Position numbers and translations under genes: made by a program. Positions 19,210 to 26,090 of a DNA stretch of 51,670 bases are shown here, piece by piece; position 1 is the stretch's first letter; each line of letters opens with the position of its first letter. Under the pieces are notes generated by a model. That model saw only the letters and a program-made list of their open reading frames with translations. It had not been told where the DNA came from and made no database searches. The stretch is from an uncultured Oscillospiraceae bacterium (lineage in GTDB: Bacteria; Bacillota; Clostridia; Oscillospirales; Oscillospiraceae), in contig CALXDU010000004.1 of NCBI GenBank assembly GCA_944387145.1, positions 1-51,670 on the forward strand, given 5' to 3'.

Positions 19210-19238
19210 AGTGTAACGCATCTTGCCGCAAAAGTCAT
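19210..19238 (-). promoter_or_regulatory. likely glpK promoter
   Basis: Minus strand ATGACT (19233-19238), 17-nt spacer, TACACT (19210-19215). The match is moderate. Upstream lies an AT-rich stretch with the palindrome TGTA-N9-TACA (19276-19292). Confidence 0.5.
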
Positions 19239-19338
19239 TTGACACATTCTGACATTTGTAAAAAACGTCGAAAATTGTACATAGATTTTACAAAATTTGG
19301 TTATAATTTATAAAGTGCGGTGATAATGCTGAAAAACA

Positions 19339-19370
19339 CTCAAAAAGCCAGTGACTTTTTGAGCGTTTTC
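19339..19370 (-). terminator. terminator of the ahpC unit
   Basis: Nine-pair stem CTCAAAAAG/CTTTTTGAG (19339-19347 with 19355-19363), followed on the minus strand by TGTTTTTC. It lies just past the stop of the AhpF-like gene. Confidence 0.8.
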
Positions 19371-19378
19371 TATAAAAT

Positions 19379-20020
19379 TCAGTATTTCAGAAGCAATGTG
19401 GTCAGTTCCGCCAGGGTTTTTCCCCCGGGAATGGCGGTGCTGCCGTCAATCACCGTCAGAGGAACCCGGGTGATGTTGTAATCGCTTACCAGCTGGGGAT
19501 ACAGGTTGGCATCAATCATGTGGGCGGTGACCAGCGGGTTTTCCCAGGCGATGCGCTGGGCATGGGCCACCAGCTGGGCACAGTGCTGGCAGCTTAAGGA
19601 GACGCACACCTGCAAAACCATGGGCTTTTTCAGCTTGCCAATGTCTTTTAAGGTAGGCTTGTCCAGAGGCTTGGCGGCCTGTCCGGCACAGAGTACAGCG
19701 GCGGCAAAGGCGGTGATTTCCTTTCCTCCGGGAATGCCGTGGAAGATCATCCGGGGGATTTCGCCGGCAGGGGCTACACCGGTGGCGGGGAGCAGGGAGG
19801 CATCCAGTTTTTGGGACAATTCCGACTGCTGGGAAGGATCGGGAAAACTGCAGCTGAGTTTTGAGGAAAGAGAGGCAAGATGGTTCAAAAAGCAGACCAT
19901 CTCCCGGCTTTTGTCATCGGTTCCGGCAAAGCAGGTCAGTTCCACCGGGGCGGTCAGCTTTTGCAGCAGAAGCGTCAGCTGGGATTCCAGCTCAGGAGAA
20001 ATCAGCGCACTTCGTTCCAT
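19379..20020 (-). CDS. stand-alone AhpF N-terminal-domain-like thioredoxin-fold protein
   Basis: A 213-residue protein resembling only the N-terminal domain of AhpF, which is two fused thioredoxin folds. The active second half carries a CxxC disulfide in SLSCQHCAQL near residue 145. A conserved cis-proline loop follows (NITRVPLTVIDG). The flavoprotein (thioredoxin reductase-like) part of AhpF is absent here. It starts 11 bp after ahpC in the same unit, so it probably reduces AhpC using electrons from a separate reductase. Confidence 0.82.
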   Translation of the reverse strand: MERSALISPELESQLTLLLQKLTAPVELTCFAGTDDKSREMVCFLNHLASLSSKLSCSFPDPSQQSELSQKLDASLLPATGVAPAGEIPRMIFHGIPGGKEITAFAAAVLCAGQAAKPLDKPTLKDIGKLKKPMVLQVCVSLSCQHCAQLVAHAQRIAWENPLVTAHMIDANLYPQLVSDYNITRVPLTVIDGSTAIPGGKTLAELTTLLLKY

Positions 20021-20031
20021 GCTCGTCCTCC

Positions 20032-20598
20032 TTACAGCAGCCCTACCAGATCCAGGCTGGGGGTCAGGGTTTCGGCGCCGGGCTGCCAGCTGGCGGGGCA
20101 GACCTGGTCACCATGCTCGGCGACAAACTTGGCAGCCTGGACTTTGCGCAGCAGTTCCTTGCCGCTGCGGCCGATGCCCAGGTCATGGATTTCATACAGC
20201 ACCACTTCTCCCGCGGGATTGAGCAGGAACGTGGCCCGCAGAGCCTGGCCTTCCGCTTCAATCAGCACCCCGAACTGCTGGGCCAGCGCCCCGGCAGGGT
20301 CGGCCAGCATTACGAAGGGCAGCTCCCGGATGGTCTCGGAAGCATCTGCCCAGGCCTTGTGTACGAAATGGGTATCTTCGCTGACGGAGAAAATCTGGCA
20401 GTCTTCCTGCTCAAATTCCGGGTGCAGCTGCCCCAGCTCTTTCAGCTCTGTGGGACAGACGAAGGTAAAGTCGGCGGGGTAGAAGAAAAGTACGCTCCAC
20501 CGGCCCAGAAGGTCGTCCTGGGTATATTGCCGGCTGCTTCCCTGGCAGTAGCCGTAAACGCAAAAAGGCTCCAGGGGCTTTCGAATCAGATTGGTCAT
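20032..20598 (-). CDS. ahpC: alkyl hydroperoxide reductase subunit C (2-Cys peroxiredoxin)
   Basis: Reduces H2O2 and organic peroxides. The 188-residue protein has the peroxidatic cysteine in PADFTFVCPTEL near residue 48 and the resolving cysteine in QVCPASW near 167, the typical 2-Cys AhpC1 layout. It has its own near-perfect promoter and is followed by the AhpF-like disulfide protein, forming a two-gene peroxide-defence unit that suits an anaerobe. Confidence 0.93.
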   Translation of the reverse strand: MTNLIRKPLEPFCVYGYCQGSSRQYTQDDLLGRWSVLFFYPADFTFVCPTELKELGQLHPEFEQEDCQIFSVSEDTHFVHKAWADASETIRELPFVMLADPAGALAQQFGVLIEAEGQALRATFLLNPAGEVVLYEIHDLGIGRSGKELLRKVQAAKFVAEHGDQVCPASWQPGAETLTPSLDLVGLL

Positions 20599-20633
20599 GA
20601 CAGTGCTCCTTTCAGTGTAGTTTGGATACTGTT

Positions 20634-20662
20634 ATTATATCCGGGGCCGGGAATTGGCGCAA
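20634..20662 (-). promoter_or_regulatory. promoter of ahpC
   Basis: Minus strand TTGCGC (20657-20662), 17-nt spacer, TATAAT (20634-20639). No clear PerR box was seen. Confidence 0.8.
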
Positions 20663-20736
20663 GGGCGGAAAGCTCCAAAATCTGGTATGGGCCTTTGTCA
20701 CTTTCCGGGCAGTGTCAAAAGCGGGGGGAAAATCCC

Positions 20737-20765
20737 TTGCTTTTTTGCCTGAGGGTTGGTATACT
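20737..20765 (+). promoter_or_regulatory. promoter of the repeat-peptide gene
   Basis: TTGCTT (20737-20742), 17-nt spacer, TATACT (20760-20765). The start codon follows at 20839, after a 5' leader of about 65 nt. Confidence 0.75.
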
Positions 20766-20838
20766 CCAAGAAAAGGGGTAGAATGGATTTTGGCTCCTTT
20801 TTCACAAACAGGAAATCCACAAAGGAGGAGTATGCAGT

Positions 20839-21048
20839 ATGAAGGACGAAAGCAAACGCAGCCTGGGCCTGACCAATATGAACGGAATTACCGAAGAAGA
20901 TGATCGTACCTGCGGCCTCAATGACATGAATTGCCTGGACACCCAAGAGGAAAAGACATACACACTCAGTGACATGAACGCCGTTGGAGAAGATGACGAT
21001 ACCACCTGCGCTCTGGATGACATGAACTGCCTGGGACAGGAGAAGTAA
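20839..21048 (+). CDS. 69-residue acidic peptide of four 16-residue repeats, unknown function
   Basis: Not recognised. After a short lysine/arginine-containing start (MKDESKRSL), the peptide is four units with exact 16-residue (48-bp) spacing, the last one cut short. Each opens with a [G/T/A]-L-x-[N/D]-M-N core (Leu 11, 27, 43, 59). The cores are followed by acidic stretches such as TEEDDRTC and GEDDDTTC. Cysteines lie at 25, 32, 57 and 64, only in some units. There is no signal peptide or membrane segment. AAGGAGGAG at 20822-20830 fixes ATG 20839. It has its own promoter and terminator, so it is a monocistronic unit. A modified-peptide precursor, metal-binding peptide or secreted signal are guesses; no modifying enzyme is adjacent. 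Confidence 0.75.
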   Translation: MKDESKRSLGLTNMNGITEEDDRTCGLNDMNCLDTQEEKTYTLSDMNAVGEDDDTTCALDDMNCLGQEK

Positions 21049-21080
21049 GCTTTTTGACCAGGTCAAATGAAAACGAAACG

Positions 21081-21113
21081 CCCGGCTGCGATTGCTTCGC
21101 AGCCGGGATTTTT
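21081..21113 (+). terminator. terminator of the repeat-peptide gene
   Basis: Ten-pair stem CCCGGCTGCG/CGCAGCCGGG (21081-21090 with 21098-21107), then ATTTTTTC. It is strong, and the next gene is convergent. Confidence 0.9.
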
Positions 21114-21542
21114 TCAAAAATACAGTTCCGTAGCCAGATTGCCGTGGACATAGTAGCACACGGCTTTGCGGATAAACTCTTCCGTCACCCCGAAACGCTC
21201 CGCCAGTTCCCACGCCTCGGTGCAGCCCTGGGCCACCGCATCGTCCAGGTCGTCCACGGGAATCAGGGTGGAAATTGCCCACTTGTCTGCCCGGTTTTCA
21301 TGACGGCGGCGGTAGTCAATGGCGGCATAGATGTTGTAAAAGCTGCCGGTGATGCAATGTCCCAGTTCATGGCTCAGGTGCACCCGCTCCTGGGCACCGC
21401 CGTCGCAAACCGACGGGTCCATACCCACAAAGCATGCACCGTCCTCCCGCATCACGGACATGGAGCCGTTTTCCGGCAGAGGGAAGGGCAAAACCTCTAT
21501 ATGCTGTTGTTTGGCAATGTCATAGAGGGATTGGGTCTGCAT
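21114..21542 (-). CDS. ImmA/IrrE-family zinc metallopeptidase
   Basis: The 142-residue protein has the zinc motif HELGH (in HLSHELGHCITGSFYN near 58-73) and a downstream ENRADKWA segment supplying the third ligand, as in ImmA/IrrE. ImmA proteases cleave or inactivate a partner XRE repressor. The partner candidate lies immediately upstream with a two-base gap, so the pair is co-translated. This matches the ImmR-ImmA logic known from ICEBs1, where proteolysis triggers derepression. No integrase or phage gene is nearby. Confidence 0.87.
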   Translation of the reverse strand: MQTQSLYDIAKQQHIEVLPFPLPENGSMSVMREDGACFVGMDPSVCDGGAQERVHLSHELGHCITGSFYNIYAAIDYRRRHENRADKWAISTLIPVDDLDDAVAQGCTEAWELAERFGVTEEFIRKAVCYYVHGNLATELYF

Positions 21543-21544
21543 GG

Positions 21545-21892
21545 TTACTCCTTCTTTTCTGCCTCTCTTTGCTTGACGAAGGCGGCGAACCGCTTTACCT
21601 CTTCGTACATGGCGTCGGTGATTTCTCCGTCGCCTCCAAAAAGGGCAAATTTAATCTGCTCATCGCTGACTCCCTGGGAAGGATTCCCGGGGAGTTTTTC
21701 TTCTGTCTGGCCCAAAAGGTAGTCGGTGCTGACGCCGAAATACTCCGCCAGCTTTCCGGCGGTGGAACCGTTGGGCTTTCCACCGCTTTTCCACTTGGCA
21801 ACCGCCGACCGGTTCAGACCGATATCGGTGCAGGCACGGTAGACGCTGATGCCCTTTTCGTCGCACAAGGCTTTGAATCTGTTAAAAAACAC
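21545..21892 (-). CDS. XRE-family repressor (ImmR-like)
   Basis: A 115-residue protein. The N-terminal lambda-repressor-like helix-turn-helix covers about 1-65 (SVYRACTDIGLNRSAVAKWK, then LAEYFGVSTDYLLG). The hydrophilic C-terminal tail (VSDEQIKFALFGGDGEITDA) is where an ImmA-type protease would act. It is transcribed divergently from the Spo0A-like gene. The shared 319-bp gap holds repeated AAAGTAGC-type sites, one of them inside the spacer of the opposing promoter. Repression of that gene is therefore likely. Confidence 0.88.
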   Translation of the reverse strand: MFFNRFKALCDEKGISVYRACTDIGLNRSAVAKWKSGGKPNGSTAGKLAEYFGVSTDYLLGQTEEKLPGNPSQGVSDEQIKFALFGGDGEITDAMYEEVKRFAAFVKQREAEKKE

Positions 21893-21935
21893 AAAAGTTC
21901 CCCCTTACCATTTGTGCAATTCGCAGAAGATTACA

Positions 21936-22064
21936 AAAGTAGCTTATTGTGCCTTGACAGATGACTAAAGTAGCAATATAATGCAGGCAAGCAAGTTACT
22001 TAAGTAATCAAATGTGATAGAAATAACTTGAATATGCAAACAGCATATCATATTTGCTTACTTT
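21936..22064. promoter_or_regulatory. cluster of repressor-like operator sites
   Basis: Related half-sites recur. AAAGTAGC is at 21936-21943 and 21967-21974 (31 bp apart, about three helical turns). A perfect 12-bp palindrome TTACTTAAGTAA is at 21996-22007, and GCTTACTTT at 22056-22064. The second site lies in the promoter spacer. They are good candidates for the ImmR-like protein's sites. Confidence 0.6.
21954..21982 (+). promoter_or_regulatory. promoter of the Spo0A-C-like gene
   Basis: Perfect consensus: TTGACA (21954-21959), 17-nt spacer, TATAAT (21977-21982). The long leader to 22212 contains a strong hairpin at 22122-22142. Confidence 0.85.
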
Positions 22065-22121
22065 CGTCAACATTCTACGGATACTTCTGTAGACTTGCAC
22101 AAGAAAAGGACGAAATTCCGC

Positions 22122-22142
22122 CTGGGGATGCTGCATCCCCAG
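22122..22142 (+). other. hairpin in the leader of the Spo0A-C-like gene
   Basis: Ten-base arms CTGGGGATGC/GCATCCCCAG around a single T, flanked by a direct repeat GAAATTCCG (22112-22120 and 22150-22158). There is no T run, so it is not a terminator. It could be a protein-binding palindrome or an RNA stability element. Confidence 0.5.
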
Positions 22143-22211
22143 AATACCAGAAATTCCGTCCAACAAAACGGGTACAATCCAATATCATCAAATTATCAAG
22201 GAGGAATAACA

Positions 22212-22691
22212 ATGGATGCATTACAGATGCAAGTCAATACCCTGATGCGGCTGTGCACGGCACAGAATGAGGCAGAGCGCTCAGCTTTGCGGGAGGATCT
22301 GCGGCGGCTGATGGTGCCTGAACAGCCCAAGGAAACCAACCCCGAAAGGCTGATTCGGCAGATTCTGCTGGAACTGGGAGCACCGGATCACCTGGTGGGT
22401 CATCCGTACATGATTCAGGCCATTTTGCTGGTGGTGGAGAACCGGACCTATATCCAAAACATCACCTTCGGCCTGTACCCTCAGGTAGCGGCCCACTTTG
22501 ACACCACCGCTGCCCGGGTGGAGCGGGCATTGCGGCACTTGATTGAGGTGACCTGGAGCCGGGGAGACTGGGCGGTATTGGGCCGGTATTTCGGCAACAC
22601 CATCAGTCAGGATCGGGGTAAGCCCACCAACGGCGAATTTGTGGCCCGGATTGCCAATGTGGTGCGCCAGCGGCTGGAGGAAGCGGCATGA
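22212..22691 (+). CDS. stand-alone Spo0A C-terminal (DNA-binding) domain protein
   Basis: A 159-residue protein. Residues about 45-155 match the Spo0A effector domain, with RLIRQILLELGAPDHLVGHP, a TFGLYPQVAAHFDTTAARVE stretch, then RALRHLIEVTWSRGDW (106-120) and the KPTNGEF motif near 137-143. These align with the sigmaA-contacting DNA-binding region of Bacillus Spo0A. The phosphoreceiver domain is absent; the first 45 residues are a short charged helix-like segment. AAGGAGGAAT before ATG 22212 fixes the start; upstream codons in frame lie in the leader. It should bind 0A-box-like DNA independently of phosphorylation and may mimic or antagonise Spo0A. Confidence 0.88.
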   Translation: MDALQMQVNTLMRLCTAQNEAERSALREDLRRLMVPEQPKETNPERLIRQILLELGAPDHLVGHPYMIQAILLVVENRTYIQNITFGLYPQVAAHFDTTAARVERALRHLIEVTWSRGDWAVLGRYFGNTISQDRGKPTNGEFVARIANVVRQRLEEAA

Positions 22692-22693
22692 GA

Positions 22694-23668
22694 TTATGCG
22701 GTGCCTTTGGCCAATGCGGCAATGGCCAGCGCCAGCTGCCGGGCAGCGGTAAGGGCCTCTGCATGGGTATTCCCAGCGGCTCCCACTTCAATCAGCAGTC
22801 CGCCGGGGCAAAGATCCTGATTGAACCGGGAAGCACGCAGCTGCAGCGGGCGCATCAGCCCGGGGGCCTGGTATTGCAGCTGGGTGTGAAGCTTCAGGGC
22901 AACAGACAGGTTCTGCTCATACTGTTCGTGGTTGGTTCCCAGCACAATCATCAGCTGGGCCGAGGTTTCCCCATCCACCTGGGCCAGGGTTCTGAGCTGA
23001 CCGGAACCGTCACCGGCGGCATCCCGGTGCAGATCCAGCACCAGCTGGATACTGGGGTATTGTTCCAGGTACTTCGTGATGGACTCCCGGGCGTGGACAT
23101 AAGAGCCGTTGTAGGAGGGGTAATCGTGGATTTCCCGATCCTGGATGGCGGTGATGCCGTACTGTGCCAGAATTTCTGCCACATGCTCGCCGATGGAGAG
23201 CATATTGTACCCTTCATCTAGGGTGCGCCAGAGGGCGGTTTCGGCGTAGTCTTCCCCGGCTTTGGTGTAGCTTTCCGTGGTGTGGGTGTGGATAATCAGA
23301 ACAGTGGGGTCCTCTGCGGTGAGATCCCAGGCCAGGGGTTGGGAAAGCAGGGCGGCGATGTCCGGATCTTTGCTGGCGGCGTAGGTAATTTCTACCGATT
23401 CCGGCTCGGAAAAGGCCGCGGCGGGCACCAAATCCGGTAAAGATGGGACAGCCGGGGGAGATTCCATGAAATCCGGCGAAAAAACGCTCTGAGACGACGG
23501 AAACCGGACGTCACGTCCGGTTTCCAGGTATGTAAAAAATGCAGCGGTATTGGGCTGAATCAGCCAAAGCAGAAGCTTTTCCGGCAGACCCATGGCAAAC
23601 ATCCGAAATACAATGGCACAGGCCAGGGCTGCCAGCCCCACCCGTAGGGATCGGTTGTGCTGATTCAA
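22694..23668 (-). CDS. spoIIP: stage II sporulation protein P (peptidoglycan hydrolase)
   Basis: Amidase/endopeptidase of the SpoIIDMP engulfment machine, anchored at the septum. The 324-residue protein has an N-terminal membrane segment (about 9-28). The catalytic domain carries HTHTTESY near 127, HDYPSYNGSYVHA near 180, LDLHRDA near 210 and RFNQDLCPGGLLIEVG near 280. These supply the zinc-binding His/Glu residues. It ends two bases from the convergent Spo0A-C-like gene. It lies 30 bp downstream of tadA, on the same strand. Confidence 0.93.
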   Translation of the reverse strand: MNQHNRSLRVGLAALACAIVFRMFAMGLPEKLLLWLIQPNTAAFFTYLETGRDVRFPSSQSVFSPDFMESPPAVPSLPDLVPAAAFSEPESVEITYAASKDPDIAALLSQPLAWDLTAEDPTVLIIHTHTTESYTKAGEDYAETALWRTLDEGYNMLSIGEHVAEILAQYGITAIQDREIHDYPSYNGSYVHARESITKYLEQYPSIQLVLDLHRDAAGDGSGQLRTLAQVDGETSAQLMIVLGTNHEQYEQNLSVALKLHTQLQYQAPGLMRPLQLRASRFNQDLCPGGLLIEVGAAGNTHAEALTAARQLALAIAALAKGTA

Positions 23669-23698
23669 ATTCCCCTGCCTCCTTTGGTAGTGTCCCGG

Positions 23699-24187
23699 TC
23701 AGTCGGGATCTTTTGGCCGCCATTTTGGGCGGGTGCGAAGTGTAAGCCGCAGCTGCTGGAAAAACTCCGTCAGCAGCGTCCGGCATTCTTCCTCCCGCAC
23801 GCCTATTTCCACCTGGGGATGGTGGTTAAAAGCCATGGAAAACAGACTGCACACCGATCCGGCGGCGCCGCATTTGGCATCGCTGGCACCGTACACCACC
23901 CGGGGAATCCGGGCGTTGATGATGGCGCCGGCGCACATGGGGCAGGGCTCCAAGGTTACATACAAGGTGCACTCCCACAACCGCCAGCCTCCCAGATTCC
24001 GGCAGCTTTCCGCTATGGCCTCCAATTCTGCATGGGCCAGGGCGGATTTGTCCCCTTCCCGGCGGTTGCGGCCCCGCCCCACAATTTCGCCTTTGCGGAC
24101 AATGACACAGCCCACCGGCACTTCCCCGGCGTCGAAAGCTTCTTTGGCCAGCTTCAGGGCCTCGTCCATAAAGTACAGATCATCCAT
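23699..24187 (-). CDS. tadA: tRNA-specific adenosine deaminase
   Basis: Converts A34 to inosine in tRNA-Arg(ACG). The 162-residue cytidine-deaminase fold has HAELEAI (zinc His and catalytic Glu) and PCPMCAGA (zinc Cys pair). The frame is open 60 codons further upstream. AAAGGAG just before ATG 24187 and the family start MDDLYFMDEALKLA decide the shorter form. It probably shares a transcript with spoIIP. Confidence 0.94.
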   Translation of the reverse strand: MDDLYFMDEALKLAKEAFDAGEVPVGCVIVRKGEIVGRGRNRREGDKSALAHAELEAIAESCRNLGGWRLWECTLYVTLEPCPMCAGAIINARIPRVVYGASDAKCGAAGSVCSLFSMAFNHHPQVEIGVREEECRTLLTEFFQQLRLTLRTRPKWRPKDPD

Positions 24188-24365
24188 GATATCAGCTCCT
24201 TTGGCCATATCATACCTGAAAAAGCCCGCTGTGAAAAGAAGAATTTTCCGTATCTTTGTCCTGCGGCTTCCAGTATACCACGGCAGGGAAAGAAATTTTG
24301 TTGAAGCGCGTCCTCTCGCCCCGGAAAAATCCGGCCGCTGGGGAACGGAAGAAAGGGAGGAGTCC

Positions 24366-24500
24366 ATGTATTTGGAATTTCCGTATACGTTATTTTACGA
24401 TGAACAGGCAGCCCTTCCCGGGGGATTCTGCGAAACATGCGGCTGCGAGTGCTACGCCCCGGGGCTGCACTGCCTGCGCTGCGAAAGGAGGCGGATATGA
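24366..24500 (+). CDS. 44-residue zinc-ribbon-like protein
   Basis: Not recognised beyond its cysteines. FCETCGCECYAPGLHCLRCE carries five Cys with CxxC knuckles, suggesting a single zinc site. The N-terminus is MYLEFPYTLFYD. AAAGGGAGGAG precedes ATG 24366. It overlaps the next gene by ATGA, and with the two genes below forms a compact three-gene unit. Confidence 0.65.
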   Translation: MYLEFPYTLFYDEQAALPGGFCETCGCECYAPGLHCLRCERRRI

Positions 24501-24730
24501 CATTAGCGGAATTAAGCCCCATGTATGAAGCGGCGGCAGTGCCCCTTCGCCTGCGTCTGCGGCAGCTGCGGCTGATGCTGGCCCAGACCCAGGACCCGGA
24601 GGAAATCTTTCACATCAAACGCAGGATTCAGGAATTGACGCCCATGCTGACCCAGATGAACGAACTGGCGGAACTGACGGCCCATTACTATGACAGGGGG
24701 TATTGGAGAAGTGAAAAATACACCTTATGA
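24497..24730 (+). CDS. 77-residue small helical protein, unknown function
   Basis: Not recognised. It is largely helical and charged, with a heptad-like run from about 18 to 58 (PLRLRLRQLRLMLAQTQ, then IFHIKRRIQELTPMLTQMN). It ends YYDRGYWRSEKYTL, rich in aromatics. The start codon overlaps the previous stop and AAAGGAGG lies just before it. It overlaps the sigma-like gene, so the three are coupled. Confidence 0.65.
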   Translation: MTLAELSPMYEAAAVPLRLRLRQLRLMLAQTQDPEEIFHIKRRIQELTPMLTQMNELAELTAHYYDRGYWRSEKYTL

Positions 24731-24953
24731 CGGCTACCGCGGTCCCCGTCTGCCCCGGCAGGTGCAGCTCAGCCGCATCCGGCAGGTGATGCAGGAGGAA
24801 CTCACCCCCTTGCAGCGGGAAACCCTGATGGCCTGTTACTTTGAGAAAAAATCCCAGGTGGAATTTGCCCGGGAACGAGGGGTGAACAAAAGCACCGTCT
24901 GCCGCACCCTGAAACGGGCGGAAAGGAAACTGCGGCGTTTTTTGCGGTATTAA
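24711..24953 (+). CDS. small sigma-70 region 4-like helix-turn-helix protein
   Basis: About 80 residues. The C-terminal half is a sigma region 4-type helix-turn-helix (LTPLQRETLMACYFEKKSQV, then EFARERGVNKSTVCRTLKRA) ending in a basic tail. It has no region 2, so it is not a complete sigma factor; similar small proteins regulate mobile-element or phage genes. The start is uncertain: GTG 24711 has GGAG very close and AGGGGG at ten bases, while ATG 24690 has no ribosome site. It overlaps the previous gene and ends at a terminator. Confidence 0.7.
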   Translation: MKNTPYDGYRGPRLPRQVQLSRIRQVMQEELTPLQRETLMACYFEKKSQVEFARERGVNKSTVCRTLKRAERKLRRFLRY

Positions 24954-24954
24954 A

Positions 24955-24993
24955 AATTCTGCCAGGCAGTATTACCTGGCAGAATTATATTTC
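24955..24993. terminator. bidirectional terminator
   Basis: Twelve-pair stem AATTCTGCCAGG/CCTGGCAGAATT (24955-24966 with 24975-24986). ATATTTC follows on plus and TTTTTAATA on minus. It serves the convergent small-gene unit and the aldo/keto reductase. Confidence 0.85.
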
Positions 24994-25004
24994 TGGAATC
25001 TGAA

Positions 25005-26012
25005 TTATACTCCGAAGTCCTTCACGGCCTGCTTCAGCATTTCCCGGATGGGCAGGTGGTAGGGGCAGCGATCTTCGCAGGCACCGCAGCCAACGCAGTC
25101 GGAAGCTTTCTTATCCAAAGCAGCATAGCGGCCCTTGGCCCAGTCGGCAAGGCCGTAGCGCTGGAGATAGCCTTCGAACAGGAACACGTTGGAGATGCTG
25201 ATGCCCACGGTACAGGGCTGGCAGTAGTTGCAGCGGCGGCAGAACTGGGTGCCCAGCTGATCCCGGACCTGCTGGAATTTGGCCTGCTCCTCCTGGGTCA
25301 AAGGGGCGGTGTTGGACACGGCAGCCAGATTCTGGTCCAGTTCCTCGGGCTCCGCCATGCCGGGAATGACCACGGTTACGTCGTCATTGGCGCAGATGTA
25401 GCGCAGGGCCAGGGTGGCATCTTCAATGGCGCCGCCGGCCAGGGGCTTCATGCAGATGAAGGCAATGTTCTTCTCGGCACACTGATGGATCAATTCCTGG
25501 CCCTGGCTCTCCACAATGTTGTAGGGGAACATGATGGTTTCCACCCAGTCCATTTCCAGAGCCATCTTGAAGGTGTCCAGAGAGTGGGCGGTGACGCCCA
25601 GGTGACCGACTTTGCCGGCAGCCTTGGCTTCCAGCAGGGCTTCCAGAGCACCGGCGGGAGCGACCACCTGCTCCAGCTGTGCGGTGGTGGGGTTGTGAAT
25701 CTGATACAGGTCAATGTGATCGGTGCGCAGGTTCTTCAGGCTGGTTTCGATGTCCTTTGCCATAGCCTCCCGGGTTCTGGACATGCTCTTGGTAGCCAGG
25801 ACAAAGTCCTCCCGAATGCCCTCCAGGGCGTAGCCTAAGTATTCTTCGCTGACGGTGTAGCCTCGGGCGGTGTCGATGTAGTTGACGCCTGCGTCCTTCA
25901 GCTGGTGCATCAGGGTTTTGGTGCCTTCGGCATCAATGCGCTGGATGGGAATGCCTCCGAAGCCCAGACGGGAAATCTTCAGGCCGGTTTTGCCCAAAAT
26001 GCGATATTCCAT
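25005..26012 (-). CDS. aldo/keto reductase with C-terminal iron-sulfur motifs
   Basis: A 335-residue protein. Residues 1 to about 250 form the AKR TIM barrel with the catalytic tetrad Asp and Tyr in YIDTARGYTVSEEYLG, Lys in LATKSM and His in YQIHNP. The C-terminal part carries CRRCNYCQPC and CVGCGACEDRCPYHLP, a ferredoxin-like 4Fe-4S arrangement found in many clostridial AKRs. The substrate is unknown. It has its own promoter and lies 78 bp after proC, so it is not clearly part of the proline unit. Confidence 0.9.
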   Translation of the reverse strand: MEYRILGKTGLKISRLGFGGIPIQRIDAEGTKTLMHQLKDAGVNYIDTARGYTVSEEYLGYALEGIREDFVLATKSMSRTREAMAKDIETSLKNLRTDHIDLYQIHNPTTAQLEQVVAPAGALEALLEAKAAGKVGHLGVTAHSLDTFKMALEMDWVETIMFPYNIVESQGQELIHQCAEKNIAFICMKPLAGGAIEDATLALRYICANDDVTVVIPGMAEPEELDQNLAAVSNTAPLTQEEQAKFQQVRDQLGTQFCRRCNYCQPCTVGISISNVFLFEGYLQRYGLADWAKGRYAALDKKASDCVGCGACEDRCPYHLPIREMLKQAVKDFGV

Positions 26013-26042
26013 GGAATCTACCTCCTAATAATTCTTTCTGTC

Positions 26043-26071
26043 ATTATAGCGAAGGGAAAAAGCAATTGCAA
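26043..26071 (-). promoter_or_regulatory. promoter of the aldo/keto reductase
   Basis: Minus strand TTGCAA (26066-26071), 17-nt spacer, TATAAT (26043-26048), then TAGGAGG before the start. Confidence 0.85.
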
Positions 26072-26090
26072 TAACTTCCCAAAAAAGGGA

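Noticed and set aside
20839..21048. SCIFF/ranthipeptide or graspetide precursor
   Set aside because: Cysteine spacing does not fit SCIFF, and no radical SAM or ATP-grasp gene lies in the window; kept only as a possibility for relatives.
21114..22691. Integrated prophage or ICE
   Set aside because: The repressor/protease pair is suggestive, but no integrase, replication, structural or transfer genes are nearby, and flanking genes (ahpC, spoIIP, tadA) are chromosomal.
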